A stretch of 64,000 nt of DNA from Halothiobacillus sp. (lineage in GTDB: Bacteria > Pseudomonadota > Gammaproteobacteria > Halothiobacillales > Halothiobacillaceae), in contig JADQCE010000003.1 of the NCBI GenBank assembly GCA_016278265.1, positions 248,001 to 312,000 of the forward strand, read 5' to 3'. The notes below the pieces were generated by a model that did not search any database, was not told where the DNA came from, and saw only the letters and a list, made by a program, of their open reading frames with translations. The translations under genes were made by a program, and so were the position numbers. Positions 41,626 to 52,153 of this stretch are shown here, in pieces. Positions within the stretch are counted from its first letter, which is position 1. Each line of letters begins with the position of its first letter.

Positions 41626-42180
41626 ATGAATCGTAACTTCGTCACTCATCCCGGCTCGCGGGCACGGCATCAGGGTTTCAGCTTGATCGAGCTGATGATC
41701 ACCGTCGTCGTGGCCGCGATCCTGTTGGCAGTTGCCATTCCCAGCTTCCGCAACCTCATCCTGTCCAACGAGCTGACCACCACGACCAACGAATGGGTCA
41801 CCGCGATCAATCTGGCACGTTCGGAGGCGATTAAGCGTAGTGCCGGGGTGGTCGTCTGCGGTGCGGGCGGCAACGAGAACACTGGATTGAGTAACGGTTG
41901 CGCGGGTAACCTCGGCGAGGTGCGCGCCTTCCAGGCCGGCACGACCAACATCACCGTGGTGCGAGGCGCGCTGGAAATCCCGGACAGCGTGACGCTCGCC
42001 AGCACCCAGAGCCTGCGTTTCGGCGCCACCGGTATCGGCCGGCTGCCGAATGCCACCGTCCCGTTTACCGGCGTCGCCGCGGACATCAGCTCGCCGAATC
42101 TCGGTGGCGAGAATCACCGTTGCGTCCGGGTGATCTCCGGCACCACCGTGGCCACCGACTCCGACACGGTATGCAACTGA
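41626..42180 (+). CDS. fimT: Type IV minor pilin, FimT/GspH-like
   Basis: This 184-residue prepilin has a 17-residue basic leader (MNRNFVTHPGSRARHQG). The class III cleavage site QG|FSLIELM and a hydrophobic helix (ITVVVAAILLAVAIPSF) follow. The body is a GspH-type domain. Such proteins prime pilus assembly, and some FimT proteins bind DNA during natural transformation. The ATG at 41626 gives the most typical leader, with an in-frame ATG 11 codons upstream as an alternative. It overlaps pilV (TGATG). Confidence 0.85.
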   Translation: MNRNFVTHPGSRARHQGFSLIELMITVVVAAILLAVAIPSFRNLILSNELTTTTNEWVTAINLARSEAIKRSAGVVVCGAGGNENTGLSNGCAGNLGEVRAFQAGTTNITVVRGALEIPDSVTLASTQSLRFGATGIGRLPNATVPFTGVAADISSPNLGGENHRCVRVISGTTVATDSDTVCN

Positions 42181-42656
42181 TGAATACCCATCTCCCACAC
42201 AGCAAGAAACAGGCGGGCGTCGGGCTGATCGAGATCCTGATCGCGGTACTTGTGCTCTCGATCGGCTTTCTCGGCATGGCCGCGCTGCAGACCAAGGCCT
42301 TGTCGAACAACAACAGCGCGATGGACCGGACACAGGCGACGATTGCCAGCTACTCAATCCTCGATGCGATGCGCGCGGATCGCGCCAACGTGCTGAATGG
42401 CAATTACAACACCACCGTGACCGTCGGCAGTTGCCCCGGCGCTGGCGGTACGTTAGCCAGCGTGCAGTTGGATCGCTGGTGTACGGGGTCAACGGGCGTC
42501 ACGCCTCCCGACGGTCTGGCCGCGCTCGGTACCGGCGCGACCGGCGAGATCAGTTGTGACGGCAATGGCATCTGTGGAATCACCGTGACGTTCGACGACG
42601 ACAAAGCGACGGGTGGCAGTAGCGCCCAGGAAGTCGTGACCAGGGCCAGATTATGA
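42180..42656 (+). CDS. pilV: Type IV pilus minor pilin PilV
   Basis: This 158-residue prepilin has the leader and cleavage motif KKQAGVG|LIEILIAVLVLSIGFLGMAAL. The GxGLIEIL-x-V-L-x-S-x-G-LGMA motif is typical of PilV. It contains four cysteines that may pair. The start overlaps the fimT-like stop by one base and the stop overlaps pilW, indicating tight coupling. Confidence 0.9.
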   Translation: MNTHLPHSKKQAGVGLIEILIAVLVLSIGFLGMAALQTKALSNNNSAMDRTQATIASYSILDAMRADRANVLNGNYNTTVTVGSCPGAGGTLASVQLDRWCTGSTGVTPPDGLAALGTGATGEISCDGNGICGITVTFDDDKATGGSSAQEVVTRARL

Positions 42657-43702
42657 AGAACAGGATTTATCAACGAAAACCGCGACAGGGTTGGCCGACC
42701 GCTCGAAGACAGGCGCAAGGATTCACGCTGGTCGAGCTGATGATCGCCATGGTGCTGGGCCTGATCATCATCGGTGGCGTGATCAGTGTCTTTCTCGCCA
42801 ACAAGCAGTCCTACCGCACCAACGAGGCACTGAGCCAGGTGCAGGATCATGGCCGGACGGCGTTCGAGTTCCTCGCGCGGGACATCCGTATGGCGGGGCT
42901 GACCGGTTGCGGCAACCTCAATCGTATCGCGAACGTCCTGAACAACGGCCCGAACGGCGGCTCGGCGACCGACTGGTTTGCCGATTTCTCGAATTCAATT
43001 ATCGGCTACGAGGGCAACCAGGCCGACCCCGCCGTGACCACAGGCACCGGTGAGGCCGAGCGCGTTGCCGGCACGGATTCGTTCCAGCTCGTGGGCATCG
43101 AGGGCAGCGGTTTCAGCGTCGAGAGTCACCAGCCGACATCGGCCCAGCTCAAGATCAACGAGGCTAGTACCGATTTCCAGGTGGGCGACATTGTCGTGGT
43201 TTGTGACCCCGACCACGCCGCGGTGATGCAGATCACTAACTACAACAGCAGTAACGTGACCGTGGTGCACAACACCGGTACCGGCACGCCGGGGAACTGC
43301 TCCAAGGGGCTGGGTTTCCCCACGCAGTGCAGCGCGGTCGGTAATAGCTACGAGTTCGGACCGAACTCCCAGATCGCCAAGCTCTCATCGACTGCCTGGT
43401 ATATAGGCAATAACCCGGTGGGCGGCAATTCGCTCTACCGTGTCGACATTGTGAACAGCGGTGGCGTACCTACCGAACAGGCGACGGAAATGGTACGCAA
43501 CGTGACGGACCTCCAGATCACGTATCTCAGCGAGGGTGGAGCCACGTTCCAGGATGCCGATGCCGTCACGAACTGGGCCTTGGTCGATGCAGCGCGCGTG
43601 GCCTTCACCATGCAGAGTGAAATGGAGCGCGCCGGCACCGACCAGAATGCCCTGACGCGCACGTTGTCGACCACGGTCACGGTGCGGAACCGGGTGGAGT
43701 GA
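42653..43702 (+). CDS. pilW: Type IV pilus minor pilin PilW
   Basis: This 349-residue large minor pilin has the prepilin motif QAQGFTLVELMIAMVLGLIIIGG followed by VFLANKQSYRTNEALSQVQD and ARDIRMAG, both characteristic of PilW. It forms part of the minor pilin priming complex with PilV, PilX and PilY1. pilX starts 2 bp after the stop. Confidence 0.9.
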   Translation: MKNRIYQRKPRQGWPTARRQAQGFTLVELMIAMVLGLIIIGGVISVFLANKQSYRTNEALSQVQDHGRTAFEFLARDIRMAGLTGCGNLNRIANVLNNGPNGGSATDWFADFSNSIIGYEGNQADPAVTTGTGEAERVAGTDSFQLVGIEGSGFSVESHQPTSAQLKINEASTDFQVGDIVVVCDPDHAAVMQITNYNSSNVTVVHNTGTGTPGNCSKGLGFPTQCSAVGNSYEFGPNSQIAKLSSTAWYIGNNPVGGNSLYRVDIVNSGGVPTEQATEMVRNVTDLQITYLSEGGATFQDADAVTNWALVDAARVAFTMQSEMERAGTDQNALTRTLSTTVTVRNRVE

Positions 43703-43703
43703 C

Positions 43704-44258
43704 ATGACGATGAATGCCCTGAAAAACCGACAGTCCGGCATTGCGCTGGTGATCGCGCTGGTGCTGCTGCTGGCCATCACCCTGGTCGGGCTGGCTTCCA
43801 TCCGCGGCACAACCTTGCAGGAGAAGATGTCGAGCAACCTGCAGGACCGCGATATCGCCTTCCAGGCGGCCGAGGCGGCCCTGCGTATCGCCGAACGGCG
43901 CATTGCCGACACCACGGCCGATATCTGGCACGACTGCTCGCTGGGTGGTGTGACCTGTGAGGCCCTGCCGTCGGGCGGAAGTGTGCCCTGGCAGACCGTA
44001 ACGGCCGGCACGGCCGCAGACGAGTTCAATGCCGGCGCACTGTCGGCCGCGCAGCCGCAATACGTGGTCGAAAACATGGGGCTGTGGCCGGACCCGACCT
44101 CGAACACGGGGGTGAATCTCAGTGGCGCGGCCAGTCAGTACGGCGCGCAGGGGACCAGCACCACCATCAATTTCTATCGGGTCACGGCACGAAGCGCGGA
44201 CCCGTCAGTGGCGTCGGACCGGGCCATCGTGGTCCTGCAGACCTGGGTTCGGGGCTAG
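43704..44258 (+). CDS. pilX: Type IV pilus minor pilin PilX
   Basis: This 184-residue protein begins NRQSGIALVIALVLLLAITLVGLASIRG, the PilX-type N-terminal helix. It lacks the usual Glu5 of major pilins. DRDIAFQAAEAALRIAER follows, a strong PilX signature. It sits between pilW and pilY1 as in Pseudomonas. Confidence 0.9.
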   Translation: MTMNALKNRQSGIALVIALVLLLAITLVGLASIRGTTLQEKMSSNLQDRDIAFQAAEAALRIAERRIADTTADIWHDCSLGGVTCEALPSGGSVPWQTVTAGTAADEFNAGALSAAQPQYVVENMGLWPDPTSNTGVNLSGAASQYGAQGTSTTINFYRVTARSADPSVASDRAIVVLQTWVRG

Positions 44259-44270
44259 GAGGAATATCCC

Positions 44271-47200
44271 ATGAACATCTCAACGCGTTACCGGGATCTC
44301 TCTTGTTACCTGCGAGGCCTCGGCAGGAGGCATGTCGTTCGAGTCGCTTCCAGTCTGCTGTTTGCCGCTGGGTTATGGACCGGGCAGGCGGCCGCGATCA
44401 CCATCGACCAGACACCGCTGATCGTGCAGCAGTCCCTGCCACCCAACGTGATGCTGCTGCTGGATGATTCCGGTTCGATGGCGCGCGAGTACATGCCGGA
44501 TTCCGGCTATCTCAGCGACACTTCCGATCAGGGCATGCAGAGTGCATCGGTCAACTACATCTACTACGACGAAAATGTGACCTACGAGCCGCCGCTGAAG
44601 GCGGATGGCACCAGCTATGCGGATGTCACCGCCTTCCCTACGCTTCCGTTGGACGGTTTTGACGGCTCATCGTCAACGACGGACGTGACGGCCTATTACT
44701 CGACGGGGGGCTACGCGAACGTGAGCTTTCCGTTCTTCCGCGCCTTCTGTCCGTCGGGCACCACCCAGAGCAGCGTTCATTATGGCCGTTGTTACTCGGG
44801 CACTTATTACAACGATGCCGACCACGTCTATCTGTTCCAGGACAGCGGTAACAACAATTACTACTACGAGGCCGATGCCCTGGCATTCGTCTATACCACG
44901 CCCGATGGCAGCGGCGGCTACGACGAGCACTATGTCGCTACCAACTGTGCCGATCTGCCGAGCGGCGCACAGGGCAGCTGTGCTGACGATGCGGCCACCC
45001 AGCAGAATGTCGGGAACTGGTTCGGCTACTACCGTACCCGCATGCTGGCGGCCAAGAGCGGTCTGATGAATGGCTTCGCCGATGTGAGCGAGGGGTTCCG
45101 GGTCGGTTTCGGTTCGATCAACGGCAACTCGGCCGACTTTATCCGCAGTATTACTGCCGGCGATTGCGGGGACGTATTCAACGCGAGCTGCCGATACGGC
45201 TTTGCTACCGACACGGAGAGCAACAACGAATTCGCCGGGGTCGCTGTCTGGGGTGACGGTGCCTCCGGGACCCGCAAGGCCCAGTTCTGGGAGTGGCTGG
45301 AGGCCGCCGAGGGTAACCAGAACACCCCGCTGCGCGAAACGCTCGAGGCCGCCGGCGAGTATTACCGCACCGGCCAGCCGTGGTCGAGCGAAGACTCCAG
45401 CGGCACCTCGCAGGAACATGCCTGTCGTCAGTCCTACACCATCCTCACGTCGGACGGCTTCTGGAATGAGGTAGGCGATCCCGACCCGGATGTCGGGAAT
45501 GCCGATGGCACCTCCGGCGCTACGCTGGGTGACGATGGCACCGGCCGCATGACGGCACCTAACGGCATCGAGTACACCTACGACGCGGTCGATCCGTACA
45601 GCGATGATTTCAGCAACACGCTAGCTGACGTGGCGATGTACTACTGGAAGAACGACCTGCGCACAGGGATCGAGAACCAGGTGCCCACCACCGGCGAGGA
45701 CCCTGCCTTCTGGCAGCACATGACCACATTCTCCGTCGGACTTGGTTACGAGCCGCTCGACGCCAACGGCAACGCGATCAATGCCGATGCGGTGTTCGAC
45801 TGGGCCAATGGTGGTGATCTGATCAGCGGTTTTGCCTGGCCGCAGCCGAGTTCGGGAAGCATCAACAACATCGCCGACATGCTGCATGCCGCGGTCAACG
45901 GCCACGGTGGTTTCTATTCAGCCAAGTCGGCGCAGGCGTTCTCGGCGGCGATTGCCGATGCCGTGGGGCGTACCGCCGAGCGCGTCGGTACCGGCGCGAG
46001 CCTGGCGGCGAACTCCACGCGCCTGGAAACCGGTACCGTCACCTACCAGGCGAACTATTTCACCGGCACCTGGGTCGGTGATCTCAAGGCTTATCTTGTG
46101 GACCCGGCCACCAAGCAGATTGCCACCTATCCTGACTGGTCAGTGGCCGACAACCTGCTTGCCGTGCCGGCAGATAGCTGCTCCGCATCGGTCGGGCAAG
46201 TCTGCCCGGATGGCCGGACGATCTACACCTACGCGACCAACGATGCCAACCTCGGGAACAACGACCCGCAGTACCGGGAGTTTCTGGCCACCGACATCGG
46301 CAGCCTGTCGAACGCGCAGCAGACTGCTCTGGGCGGCACGGCCGCCGAGCGGCAGGCGATCGTCGACTTCCTGCGCGGTGATACCGCCAACGCCGAGGCC
46401 AATGGCGGAGACTACCGCGATCGGAGCACCGCCCTCGGCGACATCGTGAACTCCCAGCCGGTCTATGTGGGGCAGCCTGACCCCAATCTCTACACCTCCC
46501 GCTCATTCACCGGCGTGAGCACCTATGCCGCCTTCGCCGAGGATCCCGAAGGAGACAACGACAACCAGGGCGTGGACCCCCAGGGCGGCAGCAATACTCG
46601 CGAGCCACTGGTTTACGTGGCTGCCAACGATGGGATGCTGCATGGCTTCGACGCGACTACCGGAGAAGAACACTACGCCTTCCTTCCGGGCGCGGTGATC
46701 GAGGCGGGCATCAAGAAACTGGCCGACCCGGACTACGGCGCCAACCCGGGTCACGAGTATTTCAATGACGGCGAGCTCACCGTGGCGGACGTCTACATCG
46801 ACCTGCCATACACCAATGGCAACGATGTGCAGTGGCGGACCGTTTTGGTGGGCAGTACTGGTCGGGGCGAGGCGAAGACCGTCTACGCCCTCGACATCAC
46901 CGACCCGGCCAATATCCGCTTCCTGTGGGAGCGCTCCGCCGGGGATGGCGGTGCCAACGCTGGTTATATCGGCCAGATGGTCGGCAAGCCGCTGGTCGTC
47001 CAGACGGCCGACGCCGAATGGTCGGTCCTGATCGGCAACGGCTACAACAGCACGAATGACAGCGCGGCGCTGTTGCAGTTCGACGTGGGGACGGGGGCAC
47101 TGGACGTGCACGTGACCAATGACGGCATCACGGGCAACGGCCTCGCGGCCCCGGCCACCTTCGACTACACGGACAGCCCCGACGGCATTCAGGATGTGGC

Positions 47201-48008
47201 CTATGCCGGCGACCTCAACGGCTGGGTGTGGCGCTTCGATCTGAGCTCTTCGACCAGTGTTGGCGAACAGGTGTATCAGGCGACGGACGGCACGAATGCC
47301 CAGCCGATCACTGCCGGGTTCCTGTTGGGCAAGGATCCGGCGACCAACAACCTCTGGGCGTTCTTCGGTACCGGCAAGTACCTCTCGCAGGGCGATCTGG
47401 ACGACCAGTCGGTACAGACCTGGTACGGCTTGATCGTCGAGTCGGGTGACGCCGATCTGCCGGTTTCCAGTGGGGATGGTCGTTCGGTGCTGGTCGAGCG
47501 GGACATTGTCGACGAGCAGAACAACGGCACCTTCTCTGCCCGCGCCTTCAGCAAGGGGGCGGTGAACGACATGGATGGCAAGTCCGGTTGGTACATGGAT
47601 CTGATCTCGCCGGACAATGGTGTCGAGGGCGAGCGTATGGTCGAACCCAACCAGTTCCAGGGCGAGGTCCTCGTGGGCACATCGCTGATTCCCGACGCGG
47701 TAAACATCTGCAACCCGTCCGGCCGCGGCTTCATCATGGGGGTCGATCCGTTCGACGGCACCAACGTCGAGCAGCCGTTCGTCGATTACAACGGCGACGG
47801 CGTGGTCGATGCCTCCGACACGATCACCGTGAACGGGGAGACGTTCGCCGTTGGTGCGATCGGCTTCAACCGCCTTCCCAACGCGCCGATCTTCGTCGGC
47901 AATACCATGCTGATCAGTTTCGACGATGGCAGCACCGCCTCGGTCGAGGCGGCCGGTGGCGGCAGCTCGGGGCAGCGCAGTTCCTGGCGCGAGATCATCT
48001 TCGATTAA
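44271..48008 (+). CDS. pilY1: Type IV pilus tip adhesin/assembly factor PilY1
   Basis: This 1245-residue exported protein has an N-terminal signal region of about 45 residues. Near the start lies a von Willebrand-like metal site, MLLLDDSGSMAREY (DxSxS type). A Tyr/Gly/Ser-rich domain of about 600 residues follows. The C-terminal PilY1 beta-propeller runs from about REPLVYVAANDGMLHGFDA. Near the end, DYNGDGVVDASD is an EF-hand-type calcium loop, as in Pseudomonas PilY1, where calcium controls extension and retraction. Roughly 1200 residues is typical. It supplies adhesion and surface sensing for the pili. Confidence 0.92.
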   Translation: MNISTRYRDLSCYLRGLGRRHVVRVASSLLFAAGLWTGQAAAITIDQTPLIVQQSLPPNVMLLLDDSGSMAREYMPDSGYLSDTSDQGMQSASVNYIYYDENVTYEPPLKADGTSYADVTAFPTLPLDGFDGSSSTTDVTAYYSTGGYANVSFPFFRAFCPSGTTQSSVHYGRCYSGTYYNDADHVYLFQDSGNNNYYYEADALAFVYTTPDGSGGYDEHYVATNCADLPSGAQGSCADDAATQQNVGNWFGYYRTRMLAAKSGLMNGFADVSEGFRVGFGSINGNSADFIRSITAGDCGDVFNASCRYGFATDTESNNEFAGVAVWGDGASGTRKAQFWEWLEAAEGNQNTPLRETLEAAGEYYRTGQPWSSEDSSGTSQEHACRQSYTILTSDGFWNEVGDPDPDVGNADGTSGATLGDDGTGRMTAPNGIEYTYDAVDPYSDDFSNTLADVAMYYWKNDLRTGIENQVPTTGEDPAFWQHMTTFSVGLGYEPLDANGNAINADAVFDWANGGDLISGFAWPQPSSGSINNIADMLHAAVNGHGGFYSAKSAQAFSAAIADAVGRTAERVGTGASLAANSTRLETGTVTYQANYFTGTWVGDLKAYLVDPATKQIATYPDWSVADNLLAVPADSCSASVGQVCPDGRTIYTYATNDANLGNNDPQYREFLATDIGSLSNAQQTALGGTAAERQAIVDFLRGDTANAEANGGDYRDRSTALGDIVNSQPVYVGQPDPNLYTSRSFTGVSTYAAFAEDPEGDNDNQGVDPQGGSNTREPLVYVAANDGMLHGFDATTGEEHYAFLPGAVIEAGIKKLADPDYGANPGHEYFNDGELTVADVYIDLPYTNGNDVQWRTVLVGSTGRGEAKTVYALDITDPANIRFLWERSAGDGGANAGYIGQMVGKPLVVQTADAEWSVLIGNGYNSTNDSAALLQFDVGTGALDVHVTNDGITGNGLAAPATFDYTDSPDGIQDVAYAGDLNGWVWRFDLSSSTSVGEQVYQATDGTNAQPITAGFLLGKDPATNNLWAFFGTGKYLSQGDLDDQSVQTWYGLIVESGDADLPVSSGDGRSVLVERDIVDEQNNGTFSARAFSKGAVNDMDGKSGWYMDLISPDNGVEGERMVEPNQFQGEVLVGTSLIPDAVNICNPSGRGFIMGVDPFDGTNVEQPFVDYNGDGVVDASDTITVNGETFAVGAIGFNRLPNAPIFVGNTMLISFDDGSTASVEAAGGGSSGQRSSWREIIFD

Positions 48009-48023
48009 TTCAAGGAGACACGG

Positions 48024-48497
48024 ATGAGCACAGCGATGAACGCGGGCCTGATGTCGCCGCCCCGGCGCGGCCTTGGCTTTACCCTGATCGAGCTGATGAT
48101 CGTGGTCGCGATCATAGGCATCCTCGCGGCGATCGCCTATCCGGCCTATACGCAGCACGTGGTCAAGACCAAGCGGGCGGCGGCAGCCGCCTGCCTCTCC
48201 GAATACGCGAGTTTTATGGAGCGGTTCTACACCACCAACCTTCGTTACGACGAGGATAGTGGCGGGACGGCCATGAACACGGCCAACCTGCCGGCGCTGG
48301 ACTGTGCCTCGAATGACAATACCGGCCAAGATTATAACTATGCGTTCGCTGCTGGCGAGCCAACCCGGTCGACCTTTGTCCTTACCGCCGCGCCTCAGGA
48401 TGCCCAGGCGAACCGTGATGACTGCGGCACGCTAACGCTCGACCAGGCCGGTACGCGAGCCGTGAGCGGCGGTGGGACAGTGGCTGAATGTTGGTAA
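48024..48497 (+). CDS. pilE: Type IV minor pilin PilE
   Basis: This 157-residue prepilin has the leader ending in LG|FTLIELMIVVAIIGILAAIAYPAY, the classical N-methyl pilin helix with Glu5. Four cysteines follow, including ones near the C-terminus (DDCGTL, AECW). It follows pilY1 by 15 bp, matching pilE in the Pseudomonas minor pilin operon. A stem (48532-48539 with 48544-48551, CGGGCGCA/TGCGCCCG) beyond its stop may attenuate transcription. Confidence 0.9.
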   Translation: MSTAMNAGLMSPPRRGLGFTLIELMIVVAIIGILAAIAYPAYTQHVVKTKRAAAAACLSEYASFMERFYTTNLRYDEDSGGTAMNTANLPALDCASNDNTGQDYNYAFAAGEPTRSTFVLTAAPQDAQANRDDCGTLTLDQAGTRAVSGGGTVAECW

Positions 48498-48531
48498 GGC
48501 TGCCTCGCCGCTGACCAGATATGACTGAAAA

Positions 48532-48560
48532 CGGGCGCACGGATGCGCCCGCTCGCATTT
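48532..48560 (+). terminator. Hairpin between pilE and the second FimT-like gene
   Basis: A perfect 8-bp stem, CGGGCGCA (48532-48539) and TGCGCCCG (48544-48551), is followed by CTCGCATTTT. The T-run is displaced, so termination is probably partial. Confidence 0.5.
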
Positions 48561-48585
48561 TCCAACTTAGGATAAGGAGGTCCTT

Positions 48586-49206
48586 ATGCTCAGGGACGAG
48601 CGAGTGGCCCGTTATGGGGGCGAGCTTTTCTGTTTCCGCGCCGTTTTTCCAGGCAAGAAGGCGGGCGGTTTCTCGTTGATCGAACTCATGGTGACCGTTT
48701 CGGTTGCCGCCGTGCTCATGGCAATCGCCATCCCGGCATTCTCTTCGATAATGGCCCAGAACCAGTTGGCGACGGCGACCAATGCTGCCCGAGGGGCCTT
48801 GATGTCGGCCCGGCAGTCGGCGGTGATGCAGGGTCGGCCGGTGTCCCTTTGCGCCGGAACGCCTACCGAGGGCTGTTCCGGGGATTGGTCGGCCGGCGAG
48901 TGGTTGGTCTTCCGGGATGACGATCACAGCGGTGATCTCGATGACGACGAGCGGGTCGTGCGTCACGGTCGCGTCCCTGCCGCCGACGGTGCCGTGAGCC
49001 TGGATGGTAACGGGCCGTTTCGCTCGGCCCTGGTCTACGTGCCGATGGGTCACGCCGAGCGCGTCAGCGGGGCGTTCGGTGCCGGCCGGCTGCGGGTTTG
49101 CGTGGCGGCGGATCTGTCGCCGAATGCGCGGGAACTGGTGATTTCGGCGAGTGGTCGGGTGCGGTTGCAGGCGGTCGATCTCGACGGGGCGTGTCCGAGT
49201 CTTTGA
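48586..49206 (+). CDS. Second GspH/FimT-like pseudopilin
   Basis: This 206-residue prepilin has the cleavage site GG|FSLIELMVTVSVAAVLMAIAIPAF and a GspH-type C-terminal domain with a Cys pair. TAAGGAGGTCC is an excellent ribosome-binding site for the ATG at 48586. The leader is 28 residues, longer than usual and containing a Cys. It is probably a FimT/FimU paralogue added to the end of the minor pilin operon. Which of the two GspH-like genes is the true fimT or fimU cannot be decided from sequence. Confidence 0.82.
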   Translation: MLRDERVARYGGELFCFRAVFPGKKAGGFSLIELMVTVSVAAVLMAIAIPAFSSIMAQNQLATATNAARGALMSARQSAVMQGRPVSLCAGTPTEGCSGDWSAGEWLVFRDDDHSGDLDDDERVVRHGRVPAADGAVSLDGNGPFRSALVYVPMGHAERVSGAFGAGRLRVCVAADLSPNARELVISASGRVRLQAVDLDGACPSL

Positions 49207-49321
49207 GTGGTGTCGGCACTCGGTCGTTGCCGGGTCGAGGCCATGAGCGTTCCCGCGGGTTGCGCTGTTACAATCAGTGGTTTGCAGTCTTCCGGCGAAA
49301 CTGAACTGACGTGGCCCAACC

Positions 49322-52153
49322 GTGACCGATTACAAATCGACGCTCAACCTCCCCAAGACCGACTTCCCGATGCGTGGCAACCTGCCCAAGCGCGAGCCCG
49401 AGCGGCTGGCGCAGTGGCAGGAGCGTGATCTCTATCGTGCGGTGCGCGAGCACGCTGCCGGGCGCCCGAAATTCGTGCTGCACGACGGCCCGCCGTACGC
49501 CAACGGTGACATCCACATCGGGCACGCGGTCAACAAGATCCTCAAGGACATCATCAACAAGACCCGGCTACTCGAGGGCTTCGATACGCCCTACGTGCCG
49601 GGTTGGGACTGTCACGGTCTGCCGATCGAGTTGGTGGTTGAGCGCGAGCACGGCAAGCCGGGCGTCAAGCTCGACGAGCGGGCCTTCCGCCAGGCCTGCC
49701 GCGACTACGCGGCCAGCCAGATCGAGCGCCAGAAGCAGGACTTCATCCGCCTGGGCGTGATGGGCGACTGGGAAAACCCCTACCGCTCGATGGACTTCGC
49801 CTTCGAGGCGGACACCCTGCGCGCGCTGGCGGGCATTATCGAGCGCGGCCACCTGCACCGCGGCGAAAAGCCGGTGCACTGGTGCGTCGACTGCGGCTCG
49901 GCGCTGGCCGAGGCCGAGGTGGAGTACGAGGACAAGACATCCGACCAGATCGACGTGGCCTTCGCGGCGGTCGACCCGGCGGCGGTCAGCCGCGCCTTCG
50001 GCGTGAACGATGACGCGCCGGTGGATCTGGTCATCTGGACCACCACCCCCTGGACGCTGCCGGCCAACCAGGCCGTGGCGGTCAACGCCGAGCTGGACTA
50101 CCAGCTGATCGAGATCGACGCCCGCCGCATCGTGCTGGCCGAAGGGGTGGCCGAGGACGCGCTGGCCCGCATGGGTATCGAGTCGCCACGCGTGCTGGGT
50201 AAATGCGCCGGCGCCGCGCTGGAAGGCCAGGAACTGGCGCACCCGTTCCTCGAACGTCGCGTGCCGGTGATCCTCGGCGAGCACGTCACGCTTGATGCCG
50301 GTACCGGTCTGGTTCACACGGCCCCCGCCCACGGCGAGGAAGACTTCGCGGTCGGCAAGCGCTACCACCTGCCCGTCGACAACCCGGTCGATGGCGAGGG
50401 GCGCTTCTTCGCCGATACGCCGTTCGTCGGCGGGATGGATCTCAAGGCGGGTGGCAAGGCCATCCTCGAGCGTCTCGAAGCGGACGGCCGCCTGCTGGCG
50501 CACTCGAAGTTCAAGCACAGCTACCCACACTGCTGGCGGCACAAGACGCCGCTGATCTTCCGCGCCACGCACCAGTGGTTCATCTCGATGACCCAGCAGC
50601 ATCTGCGCAGTGATGCCATCAAGGCGCTTGAAACGGTCGAGTTCACGCCGGACTGGGGTCGGGCGCGCATCGAGGGCATGGTCGAGAATCGCCCCGACTG
50701 GTGCATCTCGCGCCAGCGCTTCTGGGGCGTGCCGATCGCGCTGTTCGCCCACAAGCAGACCGGGCATGCCCACCCGGATTCCGCCGCGCTGATGCGCCAG
50801 GTCGCCGAACAGGTCGAGCAGCACGGCGTGGACTGGTGGTTCGATCTGGACGCCGCCGAGCTGATCGGCGAGGACGCGGCCGAATACGAGAAGGTCATCG
50901 ACACGCTCGACGTGTGGTTCGATTCGGGCGTGACCCACTGGGCCGTGCTCGACCGCCGCGAGGAGCTGACCTGGCCGGCGGACCTGTACCTCGAGGGCTC
51001 CGATCAGCACCGCGGCTGGTTCCAGTCATCCTTGCTCACCGCCACCGCGCTGCGCGAGCAGGCGCCTTATCGCGGCGTGCTGACGCACGGCTTCACCGTG
51101 GATGCCAAGGGCCGCAAGATGTCCAAGTCGCTGGGTAACGTGGTTGCCCCGCAGAAGGTCATCGACAAGATGGGCGCCGACCCGCTGCGCCTGTGGGTGG
51201 CCTCCACGGATTATTCCGGTGAGATGACGGTCAGTGACGAGATCCTGCAGCGCACCGCCGATGCCTATCGCCGCATCCGCAATACCGCGCGTTTCCTGCT
51301 CTCCAACATCGATGGCTTCGACCCCAACCGGGATGCCGTCGAGGATGACGAGCTACTGGCGTTGGACGCCTGGCTGGTCGACTGGGCCGCGCAACTCAAC
51401 CGCGAGGTGCGCGAGGGCTTCGAGTCCTACCAGTTCCACCAGACGATCGCGCGCATCCACCACTTCTGCTCGATCGAGCTGGGCGCGTTCTACCTCGACA
51501 TCGTCAAGGACCGCATCTACACCGGCCAGACCGATGCGCCCATGCGCCGCTCGGCACAGACCGCCATGTGGCGCACGGTCGAGGCGCTGACCCGCTGGAT
51601 CGCCCCGGTGCTGTCGTTCACCGCCGAAGAGCTTTGGGAGCACCTGCCGGCGCTGGCGGAAGGTCGCGAGGAAACGGTCTTCATGGCCACCCACGTCGAC
51701 ACGCTCGCCCCGCTGCTCGATGACGGTCACGCCGGGCCGAATCAGCGTGGCTTCTGGAGTGATGTGATCGCCATCCGCGATGCGGTCAACCGTCACGCCG
51801 AGGCGGCGCGCAATGAAAAACGCATCAAGGCCAACCTCTCGGCGAATGTCGAGATCTGGGCCGATGACGCCGTCGCCGGGCGTCTGTCCGAGCTGGGTGA
51901 CGAGCTTCGCTTTTTGCTGATCGTCTCGGAGGCGACTGTCCGGCCGCTGGCCGACAGGCCCGTGGATGTGGAGGCCGAGTCGATCGAGGGCGTGGGCGAA
52001 CTGGCCGTGCGCATTGCCCCGGCCGAGGCGGAGAAATGCGAGCGCTGCTGGCACTTCCGTCCGGATGTGGGCACGCACGCCGCACATCCCACGCTTTGCG
52101 GGCGCTGCATCGAGAACATCGAGGGTGACGGCGAAACCCGCCGCTTCGTCTGA
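49322..52153 (+). CDS. ileS: Isoleucine-tRNA ligase
   Basis: This 943-residue class I synthetase has the HIGH motif ([11 protein letters not shown], about residue 65). A CP1 editing domain follows, then the KMSKS motif ([10 protein letters not shown], about 600) and a C-terminal zinc site CERCWHF and CGRCIENI. It starts with GTG at 49322. A -10-like TACAAT lies at 49269-49274 in the 115-bp upstream gap, and no T-box is visible. The ribF gene that often precedes ileS is absent. lspA overlaps the stop codon. Confidence 0.96.
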   Translation: MTDYKSTLNLPKTDFPMRGNLPKREPERLAQWQERDLYRAVREHAAGRPKFVLHDGPPYANGDIHIGHAVNKILKDIINKTRLLEGFDTPYVPGWDCHGLPIELVVEREHGKPGVKLDERAFRQACRDYAASQIERQKQDFIRLGVMGDWENPYRSMDFAFEADTLRALAGIIERGHLHRGEKPVHWCVDCGSALAEAEVEYEDKTSDQIDVAFAAVDPAAVSRAFGVNDDAPVDLVIWTTTPWTLPANQAVAVNAELDYQLIEIDARRIVLAEGVAEDALARMGIESPRVLGKCAGAALEGQELAHPFLERRVPVILGEHVTLDAGTGLVHTAPAHGEEDFAVGKRYHLPVDNPVDGEGRFFADTPFVGGMDLKAGGKAILERLEADGRLLAHSKFKHSYPHCWRHKTPLIFRATHQWFISMTQQHLRSDAIKALETVEFTPDWGRARIEGMVENRPDWCISRQRFWGVPIALFAHKQTGHAHPDSAALMRQVAEQVEQHGVDWWFDLDAAELIGEDAAEYEKVIDTLDVWFDSGVTHWAVLDRREELTWPADLYLEGSDQHRGWFQSSLLTATALREQAPYRGVLTHGFTVDAKGRKMSKSLGNVVAPQKVIDKMGADPLRLWVASTDYSGEMTVSDEILQRTADAYRRIRNTARFLLSNIDGFDPNRDAVEDDELLALDAWLVDWAAQLNREVREGFESYQFHQTIARIHHFCSIELGAFYLDIVKDRIYTGQTDAPMRRSAQTAMWRTVEALTRWIAPVLSFTAEELWEHLPALAEGREETVFMATHVDTLAPLLDDGHAGPNQRGFWSDVIAIRDAVNRHAEAARNEKRIKANLSANVEIWADDAVAGRLSELGDELRFLLIVSEATVRPLADRPVDVEAESIEGVGELAVRIAPAEAEKCERCWHFRPDVGTHAAHPTLCGRCIENIEGDGETRRFV

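Noticed and set aside
49207-49321. Possible T-box leader before ileS
   Set aside because: The gap is only 115 bp with no specifier stem, T-box sequence or terminator.
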